Shown here one piece after another: positions 18,346-27,002 of a stretch of 64,000 bases of DNA. This DNA comes from Agarilytica sp033852175 (GTDB lineage Bacteria; Pseudomonadota; Gammaproteobacteria; Pseudomonadales; Cellvibrionaceae). The position numbers were made by a program, and so were the translations under genes. The number at the start of each line of letters is the position of its first letter. Position 1 is the first letter of the stretch. The stretch lies in contig JAWSUY010000003.1 in assembly GCA_033852175.1 (NCBI GenBank), forward strand, positions 161,130 through 225,129, in the 5' to 3' direction. The notes under the pieces were generated by a model, which did not search any database, was not told the origin of the DNA, and saw only the letters and a program-made list of their open reading frames with translations.

Positions 18346-18786
18346 ATGGATGCTCTTATCAATGAAATTTATATTCGGGCGCTTGTTGGGGGCACGATGA
18401 TCGGCGTTTCTGTTTCATTAATGCTGCTGTGTTTTGGACGGATTACGGGAATTAGCGGCATTATTACACACGCCATATTTGATCGTAAGCTACCCCTATC
18501 GTTTGATAGCGCTTGGCGCATAGTATTTTTAATCGGCATGATTTCAGGTGCTGCGCTTGCGTTCAAAATCACGGGAGTGGAAAAGCCGGAAGAAGTGAAC
18601 GCTAACGCGCTAACAATCATTTTGTCGGGCTTGCTTGTCGGTATTGGTGTGACGCTTGCCAATGGTTGCACCAGCGGCCATGGTATTTGTGGTGTTTCTC
18701 GTTTGTCTGTTCGATCTGTTGTGGCAACACTTTGTTTTATGCTGTCCGCAATGTTGATGGTTTTCGCTGTTCGGCATTTATTTTAA
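18346..18786 (+). CDS. YeeE/YedE-family sulfur-transport membrane protein, first half
   Basis: A 146-residue membrane protein with four or five predicted helices. It carries the YeeE/YedE motif NGCTSGHGICGVSRLS near residue 105 and a matching GGTMIGVSVSLML segment near the N-terminus. Full YeeE/TsuA proteins, which take up thiosulfate, are more than twice as long. Here the two halves are separate genes, as is common in bacterial sulfide operons (PmpA/PmpB type). It starts 5 bases after the dioxygenase stop and is followed by its partner after 27 bases. The transported sulfur species is not known. Confidence 0.87.
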   Translation: MDALINEIYIRALVGGTMIGVSVSLMLLCFGRITGISGIITHAIFDRKLPLSFDSAWRIVFLIGMISGAALAFKITGVEKPEEVNANALTIILSGLLVGIGVTLANGCTSGHGICGVSRLSVRSVVATLCFMLSAMLMVFAVRHLF

Positions 18787-18813
18787 CGCAGGGACCGTTG
18801 GGGTTAAGAATAC

Positions 18814-19224
18814 ATGAAGTTTATATTGGTTTTGTTTGCAGGTTTGATTTTTGGTGGCGGTTTAGTGGTATCGGGAATGTCGGATCAAAATAAGATTCTA
18901 AATTTTCTTGATGTAAACGGTCAGTGGGACCCAAGCCTATTACTGGTAATGGCTGGAGCGTTAATGATATCTGCTCCGTCTTTTTATCTTATTTTAAAGC
19001 GTCAAGCCCCATTACTTTCTCAAACCTTCGTTTTACAGAAAAACAGAAAAGTGAATAGGCCTTTAGTCGTAGGCTCAATACTGTTTGGTGCAGGGTGGGG
19101 TGTTTATGGTTATTGTCCTGGTCCCGCAATTGTTTCACTTGTTTACTTTCGTGTAGAAACGTTTATATTTTTAGTTGCGATGTTGTTAGGTATTTATATG
19201 ACTCAAAAATTAAAAACCGACTGA
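18814..19224 (+). CDS. YeeE/YedE-family (DUF6691-like) membrane protein, second half
   Basis: A 136-residue membrane protein with about four helices. FAGLIFGGGLVVSGMSDQNKILNFLDVNGQWDPSLLLVM is cut here into its recognisable parts: GGLVVSGMSDQNKI and FLDVNGQWDPSL. These, with GAGWGVYGYCPGPAIVSL, are the conserved segments of the second YeeE/YedE half. The Cys in GYCPGP matches the conserved cysteine expected on the sulfur path. It is the last gene of the BigR-type operon, and the following 250 bases hold no gene. Confidence 0.87.
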   Translation: MKFILVLFAGLIFGGGLVVSGMSDQNKILNFLDVNGQWDPSLLLVMAGALMISAPSFYLILKRQAPLLSQTFVLQKNRKVNRPLVVGSILFGAGWGVYGYCPGPAIVSLVYFRVETFIFLVAMLLGIYMTQKLKTD

Positions 19225-19473
19225 TCTCTATTTCTTTTTGTTTTAACTATCTTTCAATGAAATCGAATTGATCGTATTGGTCGATATCAAAGCGAAATGC
19301 TTCAGCTTTTTTTAGAAATGTTTTTAAAAAGGTGATTTTAATTTAGCTTTTGGCGCGAAAATGATTATACTAGGCGTTAGTTCTTTTTCGTATATGAAAT
19401 GTGTTTTTGTATGTTTATTGGGGCTAATGCTCGTTTGGTATGTTGATCATCGAATATAGATAGTGGGGGGATT

Positions 19474-20367
19474 GTGTTTAAGCGTTTTCAGAAACAACTG
19501 TTTTTTTGCATTGCAGCGATTGGCATTGCCATACTTCCTTCTATTTGTGTTGTAGCTTCACCTTCTGATGTTGTGTATCCCAAACCTAAAAATCAGCATG
19601 ATGTAATGTTTGAATATCCATTACAGTTACTGAAGCTTGCGATTGAGCAATCTAAAGCTCCGATAGGTCTTGCTTCCAGCTCTAAATACCTTCCTGAAAA
19701 ACGTGCGTTATACAAGCTGCGAAATAAAGACGGGGTTGATATTTTATGGTCGTTAACGAGCGAGCAAAACGAAGAAGATTTTTTGGCTATTAAAATCCCT
19801 CTTTTTAAAGGTCTGTCTGGGTGGCGAGTGCCCCTGATTAGTGAAGAGCATCAAGTTCCCACTGAAACAATAAAGAGTGTGGAAGATTTAAAACAATATA
19901 CGGTTATCCAGGGCAGTGATTGGCCCGGTCGGTTTATTTTTGAAGCCAATAACATAGCCGTTCACCACGCCTACCAAGAAAAAAGCCGTTTTGAAATGTT
20001 GAGTAAAAAACGCGGTGACATGTTATTTCGATCTGTTGTTGCATCTGGGGCAGATAAAAAGCTGCAGGAAGAATTTGGAGTGAAGATCGACTCTAAATTG
20101 TTGGTGCGTTATCCCAGCGCGGTTTACTTTTTTGTTCACAAGGGTAATCAAGAGCTGGCGAGTTATATCAAAGGCGGATTAGAGGTTGCCGTAGAAAATG
20201 GTAGCTTCGATAGACTGTTTTACAAAATGGTAATGCCTGTCATTGAGCGTAGCGAGCTTAATAAACGCGTGATCTTGGATATCGATAATCCTTTTTCTCC
20301 TGTGACGATGCCTACAAATGATAAGCGCTTGTGGTATCAATTGGGTTCTCAAGTTAGTCCGAACTAA
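19474..20367 (+). CDS. Periplasmic solute-binding-like protein
   Basis: A 297-residue exported protein with an N-terminal signal peptide (cleavage likely after VVAS, about residue 28). Segments such as FKGLSGWRVPLIS, KSVEDLKQYTVIQGSDWPG, KKRGDMLFRSVVASG and YFFVHKGNQELASYIKGGLEVAVENGSFDRLF follow the two-lobe plan of extracellular solute-binding family 3-like proteins. No permease or ATPase is next to it. It begins at GTG with a G-rich ribosome site and has its own upstream gap, so it is probably a separate unit from the sulfide operon. Ligand and role are unknown; sensing is as likely as transport. Confidence 0.7.
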   Translation: MFKRFQKQLFFCIAAIGIAILPSICVVASPSDVVYPKPKNQHDVMFEYPLQLLKLAIEQSKAPIGLASSSKYLPEKRALYKLRNKDGVDILWSLTSEQNEEDFLAIKIPLFKGLSGWRVPLISEEHQVPTETIKSVEDLKQYTVIQGSDWPGRFIFEANNIAVHHAYQEKSRFEMLSKKRGDMLFRSVVASGADKKLQEEFGVKIDSKLLVRYPSAVYFFVHKGNQELASYIKGGLEVAVENGSFDRLFYKMVMPVIERSELNKRVILDIDNPFSPVTMPTNDKRLWYQLGSQVSPN

Positions 20368-20434
20368 TCCATGAAGACCCCAGTTGGCTTGTGTTTTCTC
20401 CTTTGTGTTTTAACCCTATCCCCAAACTTTATAT

Positions 20435-20779
20435 CTAGCTTTCATCGCTACTATTCTTTAGTGATTGAATAATCACTATTGCTTCGTCGATATCAATTTC
20501 CCATCGTTGAAACGAATCCATCGCTGGAGGTTGCTCTACCGTGCTTGGGTTTAAGTATTCTGAGAAAGATTGGATTGTTTGATCGAATATCGTATTAGAT
20601 TCGTGTGGCTTTTCGAGAGCCTGACCGACCAACTCCAATAGTCCTGACGCCTGAGAGAGCCATTTTTTGTCGTCCTCAACGTAGGGGCGCGCCTCCGACG
20701 AGTACGAGTTACTCATGCGCAGAGCGAAAGATACCTGGCTGATGAGGTCGTAGGCTTTTTCTAGTGTGGGTTTGTTCAT
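20435..20779 (-). CDS. Small hypothetical protein
   Basis: A 114-residue protein I do not recognise. It is predicted mostly helical, acidic, cytoplasmic and without signal or membrane segment. The ATG start is followed by a normal amphipathic helix (TLEKAYDLISQVSFALRMS). Coding on this strand is plausible because the opposite strand has no long frame and the gap to neighbours is small. It lies downstream of the tRNA-Ala terminator, on the same strand as gltX and the tRNA. Confidence 0.55.
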   Translation of the reverse strand: MNKPTLEKAYDLISQVSFALRMSNSYSSEARPYVEDDKKWLSQASGLLELVGQALEKPHESNTIFDQTIQSFSEYLNPSTVEQPPAMDSFQRWEIDIDEAIVIIQSLKNSSDES

Positions 20780-20856
20780 GGTCTTCTCTGCTTATTTGAT
20801 CTGTCGGCTCCATCTAATTTGTGGGAGGGAGCAGTCTAGAGCATATCCGATCGTCC

Positions 20857-20890
20857 AATAAAAAACCCCCACTCTTACGAGTGAGGGTTT
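20857..20890 (-). terminator. Rho-independent terminator of tRNA-Ala
   Basis: Read on the minus strand, a 12-bp stem (one G-U pair) closes a 4-base loop at 20875-20878 and is followed by a T-run (complement of 20857-20862). It begins 6 bases after the encoded CCA end of the tRNA. It is a textbook intrinsic terminator. Confidence 0.93.
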
Positions 20891-20895
20891 GATAT

Positions 20896-20971
20896 TGGTG
20901 GAGCCTAGCGGGATCGAACCGCTGACCTCAACACTGCCAGTGTTGCGCTCTCCCAGCTGAGCTAAGGCCCC
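20896..20971 (-). tRNA. tRNA-Ala (anticodon GGC)
   Basis: The 76-nt sequence folds fully: 7-bp acceptor stem, 4-bp D stem, 5-bp anticodon stem with loop CTGGCAG (anticodon GGC), 5-bp T stem with TTCGATC loop, and encoded CCA. The acceptor carries G3-U70, the identity element for alanyl-tRNA synthetase. It lies 90 bp downstream of gltX on the same strand. Confidence 0.98.
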
Positions 20972-21061
20972 AAAATCTGAGGAGGCGCATTGTATCAGGC
21001 CTCCCTTGCGTGTCAACTCTATCTATTGAACTGCATAGAGCACGCACAACTTCACGGTTAG

Positions 21062-22561
21062 TTAGCCCTCTGGGGCTGCCTTGCCAAGTTGGTTGTACTC
21101 CTTTTCAAAGCGCTTCAATACTTTCTTACCTGCGCCGCCGAGCACTTCTATGCTGTCGCGTAGACGAGCCCTTGTCACGTCAGAGCCGAGAAGCTCCATG
21201 GCATCCATAACAGAGAAAGAGTCTTTGGTGCCGACAACGGATACGAAAAGAGGGGCGTTAAAATCACCGAGTTTGATCGACATGTTTCCGGCAAGGGCTT
21301 TGATTGTCTCGAAGAGTGTATCGCGTTCCCAGGTGCTGGTTTTTTCCAATTCCCATAGAGCAAACTGAAGAACCTTCTTTTGCGTCTCTAAGTCGAGTTT
21401 ATTCGCAGTGAAGCTTTGCTCGCTAAGTGGCAGCTTGCCAGATAGTAAGAAGGCGGTTGCGGGGATGAAGTCAGAGAAGGTGCTGATTCTTGGTTTTACC
21501 AACGACACCACTTTCTTGAGTTTTTCAGGGTCGATAGCCCACTCGGTAAAGCGTTGTATAAATGTCTCGGTGTCGAGGTCTTCGCGTAACCATAGGCCGT
21601 TAAGCCAGTTGAGTTTTTCGACGTCGAAGACTGGGCCACCCAGAGAAACACGTTGAATATCGAAGTTGTCGAGCATGGTTTGCAGTGAAAACTTCTCACT
21701 TTCATCCGGCATCGACCAGCCCATACGACCTAAATAGTTAGTGATCGCTTCCGGTAAGTAGCCCGTGTTCTGGTAATACAGAATACTGGTGGGGTTTTTT
21801 CGTTTGCTGAGTTTGGTTTTGTCGGGGTTACGTAGCAGCGGCAGGTGACAAAATGTTGGAACGTCCCAGCCAAAGTACTTATAAAGAAGAAGATGCTTAG
21901 GTGTCGAGTTAATCCACTCTTCGCCACGGATCACGTGAGTGATTTCCATGAGGTGATCATCGACCACGTTGGCGAGATGGTAGGTCGGCATACCATCGGA
22001 TTTCATGAGTATCTGCGCGTCGACGAGGGACCAATCACATTCGATGGTGCCGCGTAGCATGTCGCTCACTTCACAGATGCCGTCAGTCGGTACATTCATG
22101 CGCACAACATAAGGCGCGTTTGCACTTTCTCGTTCAGCGACAACGTCGGCGGGTAGCGCAAGGTCAGCGGGTTTGAGTGCAGTGTGAATACCCGCTTCTT
22201 TTCTTTCCGCGCGCAATACGTTCAACTCATCAGAGGTGCGGTAGCACTTGAAGGCATGGCCAGCCTCTAGCAACTGGTCAACATGTTTGACGTAGATGTC
22301 TTTTCGTTCGCTTTGGCGGTAGGGGCCGAATTCGCCGCCGACATCGGGGCCTTCGTCCCAGTCGAGGCCTAGCCAGCGAAGGGAGTCAAAAATGGCCTGT
22401 TCGGACGCAGATGTTGAGCGCGTCTGATCGGTGTCTTCAATTCGTAAAATGAACTTGCCGCCATGTTGTTTAGCGAAGCACAAATTGAATAATGCGATAT
22501 AGGCTGTGCCTACATGGGGGTCGCCAGTGGGCGATGGGGCTATGCGGGTTCTGACCGTCAC
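21062..22561 (-). CDS. gltX: Glutamyl-tRNA synthetase
   Basis: A class I synthetase that charges tRNA-Glu. The 499-residue protein has the HIGH-type motif in PSPTGDPHVGTAYIALFN, the KMSKS-type motif in KLSKRKNP, and GMPTYHLANVVDDHLMEITHVIRGEEW from the catalytic core. The C-terminal helical anticodon-binding domain runs from about residue 325. Its length matches the discriminating GlnRS-like GluRS of gammaproteobacteria. It starts at ATG and is followed by tRNA-Ala. The opposite-strand nitroreductase gene is divergent. Confidence 0.97.
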   Translation of the reverse strand: MTVRTRIAPSPTGDPHVGTAYIALFNLCFAKQHGGKFILRIEDTDQTRSTSASEQAIFDSLRWLGLDWDEGPDVGGEFGPYRQSERKDIYVKHVDQLLEAGHAFKCYRTSDELNVLRAERKEAGIHTALKPADLALPADVVAERESANAPYVVRMNVPTDGICEVSDMLRGTIECDWSLVDAQILMKSDGMPTYHLANVVDDHLMEITHVIRGEEWINSTPKHLLLYKYFGWDVPTFCHLPLLRNPDKTKLSKRKNPTSILYYQNTGYLPEAITNYLGRMGWSMPDESEKFSLQTMLDNFDIQRVSLGGPVFDVEKLNWLNGLWLREDLDTETFIQRFTEWAIDPEKLKKVVSLVKPRISTFSDFIPATAFLLSGKLPLSEQSFTANKLDLETQKKVLQFALWELEKTSTWERDTLFETIKALAGNMSIKLGDFNAPLFVSVVGTKDSFSVMDAMELLGSDVTRARLRDSIEVLGGAGKKVLKRFEKEYNQLGKAAPEG

Positions 22562-22733
22562 GGAACATCCTCTTTGATTCAGGGCGAGAAAAGGGCGGGA
22601 TTATACCCCCGTTTACTTTGCTGCGCAGCTGCGCCAAGATGCGTTTCGTCATTGGTTTGCAGATAATGAATATTTGCAGTCCGTCGTTTATGAGAATTTG
22701 GCTAATTGCCAGCTAAAAGATAGAAGTGTATGT

Positions 22734-23306
22734 ATGAATAAAGCTGTAATGGAGTCGCTTTTAACGCGTCGCTCAGTGTTGGCGCGAGACATGATTGGGC
22801 CGGGTCCATCGCTTGAGGAAAGAGATCAAATATTAGCCGCTGCCCACAGGGTGCCGGACCACGGCAAAATTGGCCCTTGGCGGTTTGTTATTTTTGAGGG
22901 CGAGTCGCGTGAGGCTTTTGGTGAGTCGCTTGCTGAAATTTTTGCGGCGGATAACTCGGATGCGTCTGAGAAGCTTGTGGCTTTTGAGAAAGAGCGGCTG
23001 ACGCGTGCGCCATTGGTGATTGCGGTGATAAGTTCACCGGTTGAACATAAGGTTCCCCAGTGGGAGCAGCTGTTAAGCAGTGGGGCGGCCTGCCAGAATA
23101 TTTTACTGGCGGCGCAGAGTTTGGGTTTTGGTGCGCAGTGGCTTACAGAGTGGTATGCGTATCATGAGAAAGTTGATGGTTTGCTTGGCTTGACTGACGG
23201 CGAAAAGGTTGCCGGTTTTATTTATATAGGAAGTTTTCAGGATAAGCCTAAGGAGCGGGTTCGTCCTGATCTTGGTGAGCGGGTCTCTTTTTGGGGGCAG
23301 GGTTAA
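22734..23306 (+). CDS. Nitroreductase family protein (YdjA-like)
   Basis: A 190-residue FMN-binding oxidoreductase of the nitroreductase family, closest in layout to the small E. coli YdjA type. FMN-site segments visible are LLTRRSVLARD (N-terminal RRS), AAHRVPDHGKIGPWRFVIF, and SSGAACQNILLAAQSLGFGAQWLTEW. The start is set at ATG 22734, since the upstream TTG at 22674 gives 20 residues with no family counterpart; ATG 22749 is another option. The physiological substrate is unknown. It is followed 30 bases downstream by the glutaredoxin fusion gene, so a redox-related pair is possible. Confidence 0.88.
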   Translation: MNKAVMESLLTRRSVLARDMIGPGPSLEERDQILAAAHRVPDHGKIGPWRFVIFEGESREAFGESLAEIFAADNSDASEKLVAFEKERLTRAPLVIAVISSPVEHKVPQWEQLLSSGAACQNILLAAQSLGFGAQWLTEWYAYHEKVDGLLGLTDGEKVAGFIYIGSFQDKPKERVRPDLGERVSFWGQG

Positions 23307-23336
23307 AAAGCGGTATTGGATTTTAGGGGCATAAAT

Positions 23337-23759
23337 GTGAAACGAGCGATTGTATTGTTGTTTTTTGTACTGTCTGTGTCTGCGGCTTATGGTGAAATAT
23401 ATAAGTGGGTGGATGCAAATGGTAAGACGTATTTTAGTGATTCGAAACCTAAGTCAGATTCGGTTGAGGCGGTTACGCTTAAAATAAATACCTATACGGA
23501 TGTTTCGTTTGACGATGGCGCTGGAGATGTCGGAGAAAAGGTTGTGATGTATTCGACGTCGTGGTGTGGGTACTGTAAGAAGGCGCGGCGGTATTTCGAG
23601 CGCAATAATATTACGTTTGTTGAATATGACATTGAGCGGAATCGTCGGGCTAAGGCTGAGTACGATCGCTTGGGTGGGCGTGGTGTGCCGGTGATTTTGG
23701 TGGGGACGCGTAGGATGAATGGTTTTAGTGTGGATGGGTTTAAGCGGATTTATCAGTAA
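23337..23759 (+). CDS. DUF4124-glutaredoxin fusion, exported thiol-redox protein
   Basis: A 140-residue protein with three parts: a signal peptide (cleavage near SAAYG), a short DUF4124 domain (EIYKWVDANGKTYFSD), and a C-terminal glutaredoxin domain from about residue 68. The glutaredoxin active site CGYC is in STSWCGYCKKARRYF, and the cis-Pro is in GGRGVPVILV. The start is GTG 23337, with AGGGG 7 bases upstream, rather than the upstream TTG at 23316. Export of a glutaredoxin is unusual because glutathione-dependent reduction is cytoplasmic. It may act on disulfides in the periplasm, which is inference. Confidence 0.85.
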   Translation: MKRAIVLLFFVLSVSAAYGEIYKWVDANGKTYFSDSKPKSDSVEAVTLKINTYTDVSFDDGAGDVGEKVVMYSTSWCGYCKKARRYFERNNITFVEYDIERNRRAKAEYDRLGGRGVPVILVGTRRMNGFSVDGFKRIYQ

Positions 23760-24159
23760 CGAGTATCTTACTTAGAGGCCGTTTGTTGAAACCGGTTCAG
23801 TTTAGGGGCGTCTTTTCAATACACGCTGTACCCAGCACTCGCCTTGCTGGCGGCAGGCGCTAAGTACATCCTAACGGGCTCACGGTTCGAATTTCCTGTT
23901 TCTCTCTATGGGCTATGCCCCGACGCTCGAGTGACGTCCTACAAATTGTGTTCATGCAATTGTTTAGCGCGGTCTACACCACTAGATCCATGTGGTAAAT
24001 GGCGACGAAGTCCTTGAAAAGACTTCCTCAAACACCAAATGTCAGTGCAATATGCACTATTGTCCTTGTTCTCTTCTTTGGTCGCTTTCCTTCTGTTACG
24101 GTTAGCCAATTAACGTGTTCTGTATATTGTCATTTTAGTGCTGAATTTGGAGAAGTCTG
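23760..24159. other. 400-bp gene-free stretch with an inverted-repeat-bounded segment
   Basis: No credible coding frame with a ribosome site was found. GTCTTTTCAA (23810-23819) and its exact reverse complement TTGAAAAGAC (24014-24023) bracket 214 bp. At the right end, GAAGTC and GACTTC also form a local hairpin (24007-24026). The inside is richer in GC than the flanks and has short inverted repeats. It could be a mobile-element remnant or a structured RNA; neither is shown. Confidence 0.55.
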
Positions 24160-26790
24160 TTGTCGGTAAAAAGTATCGCTAAATGGCCAGCTATTTTTCT
24201 GGTTGTGATTGTTCTTTTGTATTCCCTTATTCCTTTTGCTGCTGGTCCGGTTGTGTCTTATTTTTTAACCGGGACGGGGGTTAAGCTGGTCTCATTAGAT
24301 CTGGGGTATCCTCTTTGGAAAAAAATAGCGATTCACAAGATTGTTGCCGACGTTCCTGGAATTGGCCGCTTTGAGCTTAGCGAAGGGTTGTTTGAATATG
24401 AAGGGTTAGTGTTGGATTTTCAATCGGGGAACCACAGAAAAACAGACTATATATTTTCTTCTCAGAAAGTGGGCGATGGGTTTGTCGTTTCGAAGTTTCT
24501 TCCCGATAAAATCATTCCACGTCTTCCTCTCTTTGATGTGAAGCTAGAGAGTTTTAGTTCTGATCAATATCCGGGTGTTTTGACGAAGACGAATGTAAAG
24601 CATACATCTGAGGGTGTATTTTTCTTTTCGCTTTTTAATGGTGAGCTGAACGAAGTTGAATCTTTTTTGGTTTTTAAGGCTTCGGTTCAGGCGAATAATG
24701 CGGTGACGTTTGCGGCCGAATCGCCAGGTGATGGGGGCGTGTTTAGTTTGTTAGGTGATTTTCGTGAGTTAGGCGATGGCTTGAATGGGGTGGAGTTCGA
24801 TGTGAATGCAAATATTTATCCGCATAAGTTGGAAGCCTTAGCATTAGACGACTTTGATCAAGTGAGGATGGGGTTTGATATGACAGTGTCTTTTCCTGAT
24901 CGCATTGCTTCCGTGAATGACCTGGCGACCTCTGACGTGCGAGGTTCTGCTTTTCTCGTTCTGTATGATAATAATGAAAGTAATTTGGAGACGGTTGTTA
25001 AGGTTTCGCTTGGTGAGCCTGATGTCGGTATGGCTGACGGGGAAAACGATAGCGCGAGTAATGGAAATAAAAAGGAGGTTATAGCGCGGCCTTTTAGTCG
25101 TTTACTGGGTTCTGTTACTGTAAATCGTCAAGAAGCCTTAGAATTTGTTATTTCTGACTTGATGTTTGACAAGACCGACCCGTCACTCTCTTTTCGTTTA
25201 GATTCAAATGTTCATCACGAAATACTTAAGTTATTTCAAGAGGGTGTCGATCTTGCTGGGGATGTGACCTCCTCATCCTTTGAGGTTAAAGCGGATTTGA
25301 AAACGATTCGTTTGGATTTGATTGATGTTTCTCCTCTTAGTTTGAAATTTAACGAACTTGACGGTCTGGGTGTGTCGATTTCTGTCCCTAATCAATCGTT
25401 GTCGTATGGTTTTGAAAATCAAGAGCTGAGCGGTTTTCGTTTGGAGTATTCTGCTGAGTATGCGATGAATGTGAGTAGTGGTGGGGGGCTTAGTGTAATA
25501 AGTGGAAAAGCTAAAAGCGGGGACAAAGAGCTGGGCGGTGAAATCTTCGGAGCTGTGGTGTTGTCCGCTAAAGACGGAACCGTAAGCATTAATGCAACTT
25601 CAAATCGAACGACCATTATGGGTTTCGATATTCCTGAATATCTGGTTAGAACAAATATTCTATATGGTGAAAGTTTATCGGCAAGTTTTATATTATCCAA
25701 TGCTTGTGAGCAGGAAATTTCTTCCGGAGCCTGGAGTTCGGTGGGAGGGGAGATTAGCCTTTCGTCTTACAAGCAGTTTTCTACTGAATCCAGCCTTCAA
25801 CATTGGCTGAACGTATCAGATCTCCCTATTAATCTTGAAGAGGGAAGTTTTTCGGCTGAAATTGCGTTATCTGTTAGTGAGGGGGGAATGGTCAATGACG
25901 GGTCTTCAGTTGATAAAGAGCTTGCCGCCAATAAAGAACTCTCGAAAGAACTCTCAAAGGGGAGAGAGCTGTCTTCGAATAAAACTGTGCCAAAAATAAA
26001 TATTGTTCTTAACGAGGGGGGGATGATCACATCATTTGGGCGATTTGAAGAAGTTCAGTTCTCGTTCAGCTCACTTCCGTCAGAATCTAAACGAGATCAA
26101 ATGTATGGTTTTGAGGGGAGGGTAGCTTCTGCAAATGTAGGGGTTCCACTTGAGAAGTTATTACTTAAGGGACGAGTCATTCAATCTTCCAGTGGATGGT
26201 CTATAGATTTGTCTGAAGCGCGAGCGACGATATTTGATGGCGAGGTTGAATTGAAACAATTTCCCACTAAACAGGGGGGAGGCGTGCGTTACGCTCTTGA
26301 ATTCGAAAATATTGATCTCGATAAGGTGGTGAAAACCCAGGATGTTAAAGGCTTGTCGACGACAGGAAGTATTTCTGGTGAAATCCCTTTTACTCTTGAG
26401 GCCGGAGTGCTTCAAATGGGGCTTGGCAAGGTGCAAAACTTTGATGGTGGGATTATTCGATATTTGTCTTCGATGACGGAGTCTACAGATCTTCATGAGC
26501 AGTTTAAGTATACGTTAAAGGTTTTGGAAAATTTTAACTATGATTTGCTGGACACTGTTGTCAGTGTGGAGGGTGAAAATGTAATGTTAAAATCAAAAAT
26601 AGTGGGCCGTAACCCCGAATTTGATAATGCTCAAGCGATCGAACTCAATTTAAATACTGAACTCGAATGGCGGCCGGTATTAAAATATATGCGGCTTCAG
26701 TCAGGTTTGAAAGCGACTTTAGAAGATTTTGTTAAGGCTGGCACCAATAGCCAGAGTGATTTAAATATATGCCGATTAGGAGGTTTGTAA
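24160..26790 (+). CDS. ydbH: YdbH-family intermembrane phospholipid transport protein (AsmA-like)
   Basis: An 876-residue protein with one N-terminal inner-membrane anchor (residues about 7-30) and a long periplasmic beta-rich body of the AsmA-like/DUF748 type. With YnbE it forms a bridge from inner to outer membrane that carries phospholipids, overlapping in function with TamB and YhdP in E. coli. It is identified mainly by the three-gene order ydbH-ynbE-ydbL and by the C-terminal TTGSISGEIPFTLEAG and YLSSMTESTDLHEQF region. The start is TTG 24160, supported by GGAG 7 bases upstream and by the anchor. A short charged repeat (KEL/NKELS units, near residues 585-610) is a local expansion. The stop overlaps the next ATG. 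Confidence 0.86.
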   Translation: MSVKSIAKWPAIFLVVIVLLYSLIPFAAGPVVSYFLTGTGVKLVSLDLGYPLWKKIAIHKIVADVPGIGRFELSEGLFEYEGLVLDFQSGNHRKTDYIFSSQKVGDGFVVSKFLPDKIIPRLPLFDVKLESFSSDQYPGVLTKTNVKHTSEGVFFFSLFNGELNEVESFLVFKASVQANNAVTFAAESPGDGGVFSLLGDFRELGDGLNGVEFDVNANIYPHKLEALALDDFDQVRMGFDMTVSFPDRIASVNDLATSDVRGSAFLVLYDNNESNLETVVKVSLGEPDVGMADGENDSASNGNKKEVIARPFSRLLGSVTVNRQEALEFVISDLMFDKTDPSLSFRLDSNVHHEILKLFQEGVDLAGDVTSSSFEVKADLKTIRLDLIDVSPLSLKFNELDGLGVSISVPNQSLSYGFENQELSGFRLEYSAEYAMNVSSGGGLSVISGKAKSGDKELGGEIFGAVVLSAKDGTVSINATSNRTTIMGFDIPEYLVRTNILYGESLSASFILSNACEQEISSGAWSSVGGEISLSSYKQFSTESSLQHWLNVSDLPINLEEGSFSAEIALSVSEGGMVNDGSSVDKELAANKELSKELSKGRELSSNKTVPKINIVLNEGGMITSFGRFEEVQFSFSSLPSESKRDQMYGFEGRVASANVGVPLEKLLLKGRVIQSSSGWSIDLSEARATIFDGEVELKQFPTKQGGGVRYALEFENIDLDKVVKTQDVKGLSTTGSISGEIPFTLEAGVLQMGLGKVQNFDGGIIRYLSSMTESTDLHEQFKYTLKVLENFNYDLLDTVVSVEGENVMLKSKIVGRNPEFDNAQAIELNLNTELEWRPVLKYMRLQSGLKATLEDFVKAGTNSQSDLNICRLGGL

Positions 26791-26990
26791 TGAATCAAAA
26801 AATGATGAAAATGGGAGCGTTGTTGTTATTTTCCGTCGTTGGTGCGAGTGCGTGTACACCGACAGTAAAGATAGAGGCGTCGGATAAACCGATTACGATT
26901 AATCTAAATGTAAAGATAGAACACGAGATTCGAGTGAAGGTTGATGAAGAGCTTGATGATATTTTGTCTGACGATTCTGGTCTATTTTAA
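26790..26990 (+). CDS. ynbE: YnbE-family lipoprotein
   Basis: A 66-residue outer-membrane lipoprotein. The lipobox is GASAC, followed by TPTVKIEASDKPITINLNVKIEHE cut here as PTVKIEASDKPITINLN, the family hallmark. The ATG at 26790 overlaps the ydbH stop (TAATG) and has AGGAGG 6 bases upstream. An in-frame ATG at 26769 precedes that site and is rejected. In E. coli, YnbE oligomers dock onto the C-terminus of YdbH at the outer membrane to complete the lipid bridge. Confidence 0.92.
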   Translation: MNQKMMKMGALLLFSVVGASACTPTVKIEASDKPITINLNVKIEHEIRVKVDEELDDILSDDSGLF

Positions 26991-27002
26991 GGGGCGCTTG
27001 TT

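Noticed and set aside
20792..21016. 74-residue minus-strand frame
   Set aside because: It runs across the tRNA-Ala gene and its terminator, which explain the sequence better.
23760..24159. Integron attC site
   Set aside because: Inverted ends are present, but no paired core sites of the attC type or integrase gene were recognised.
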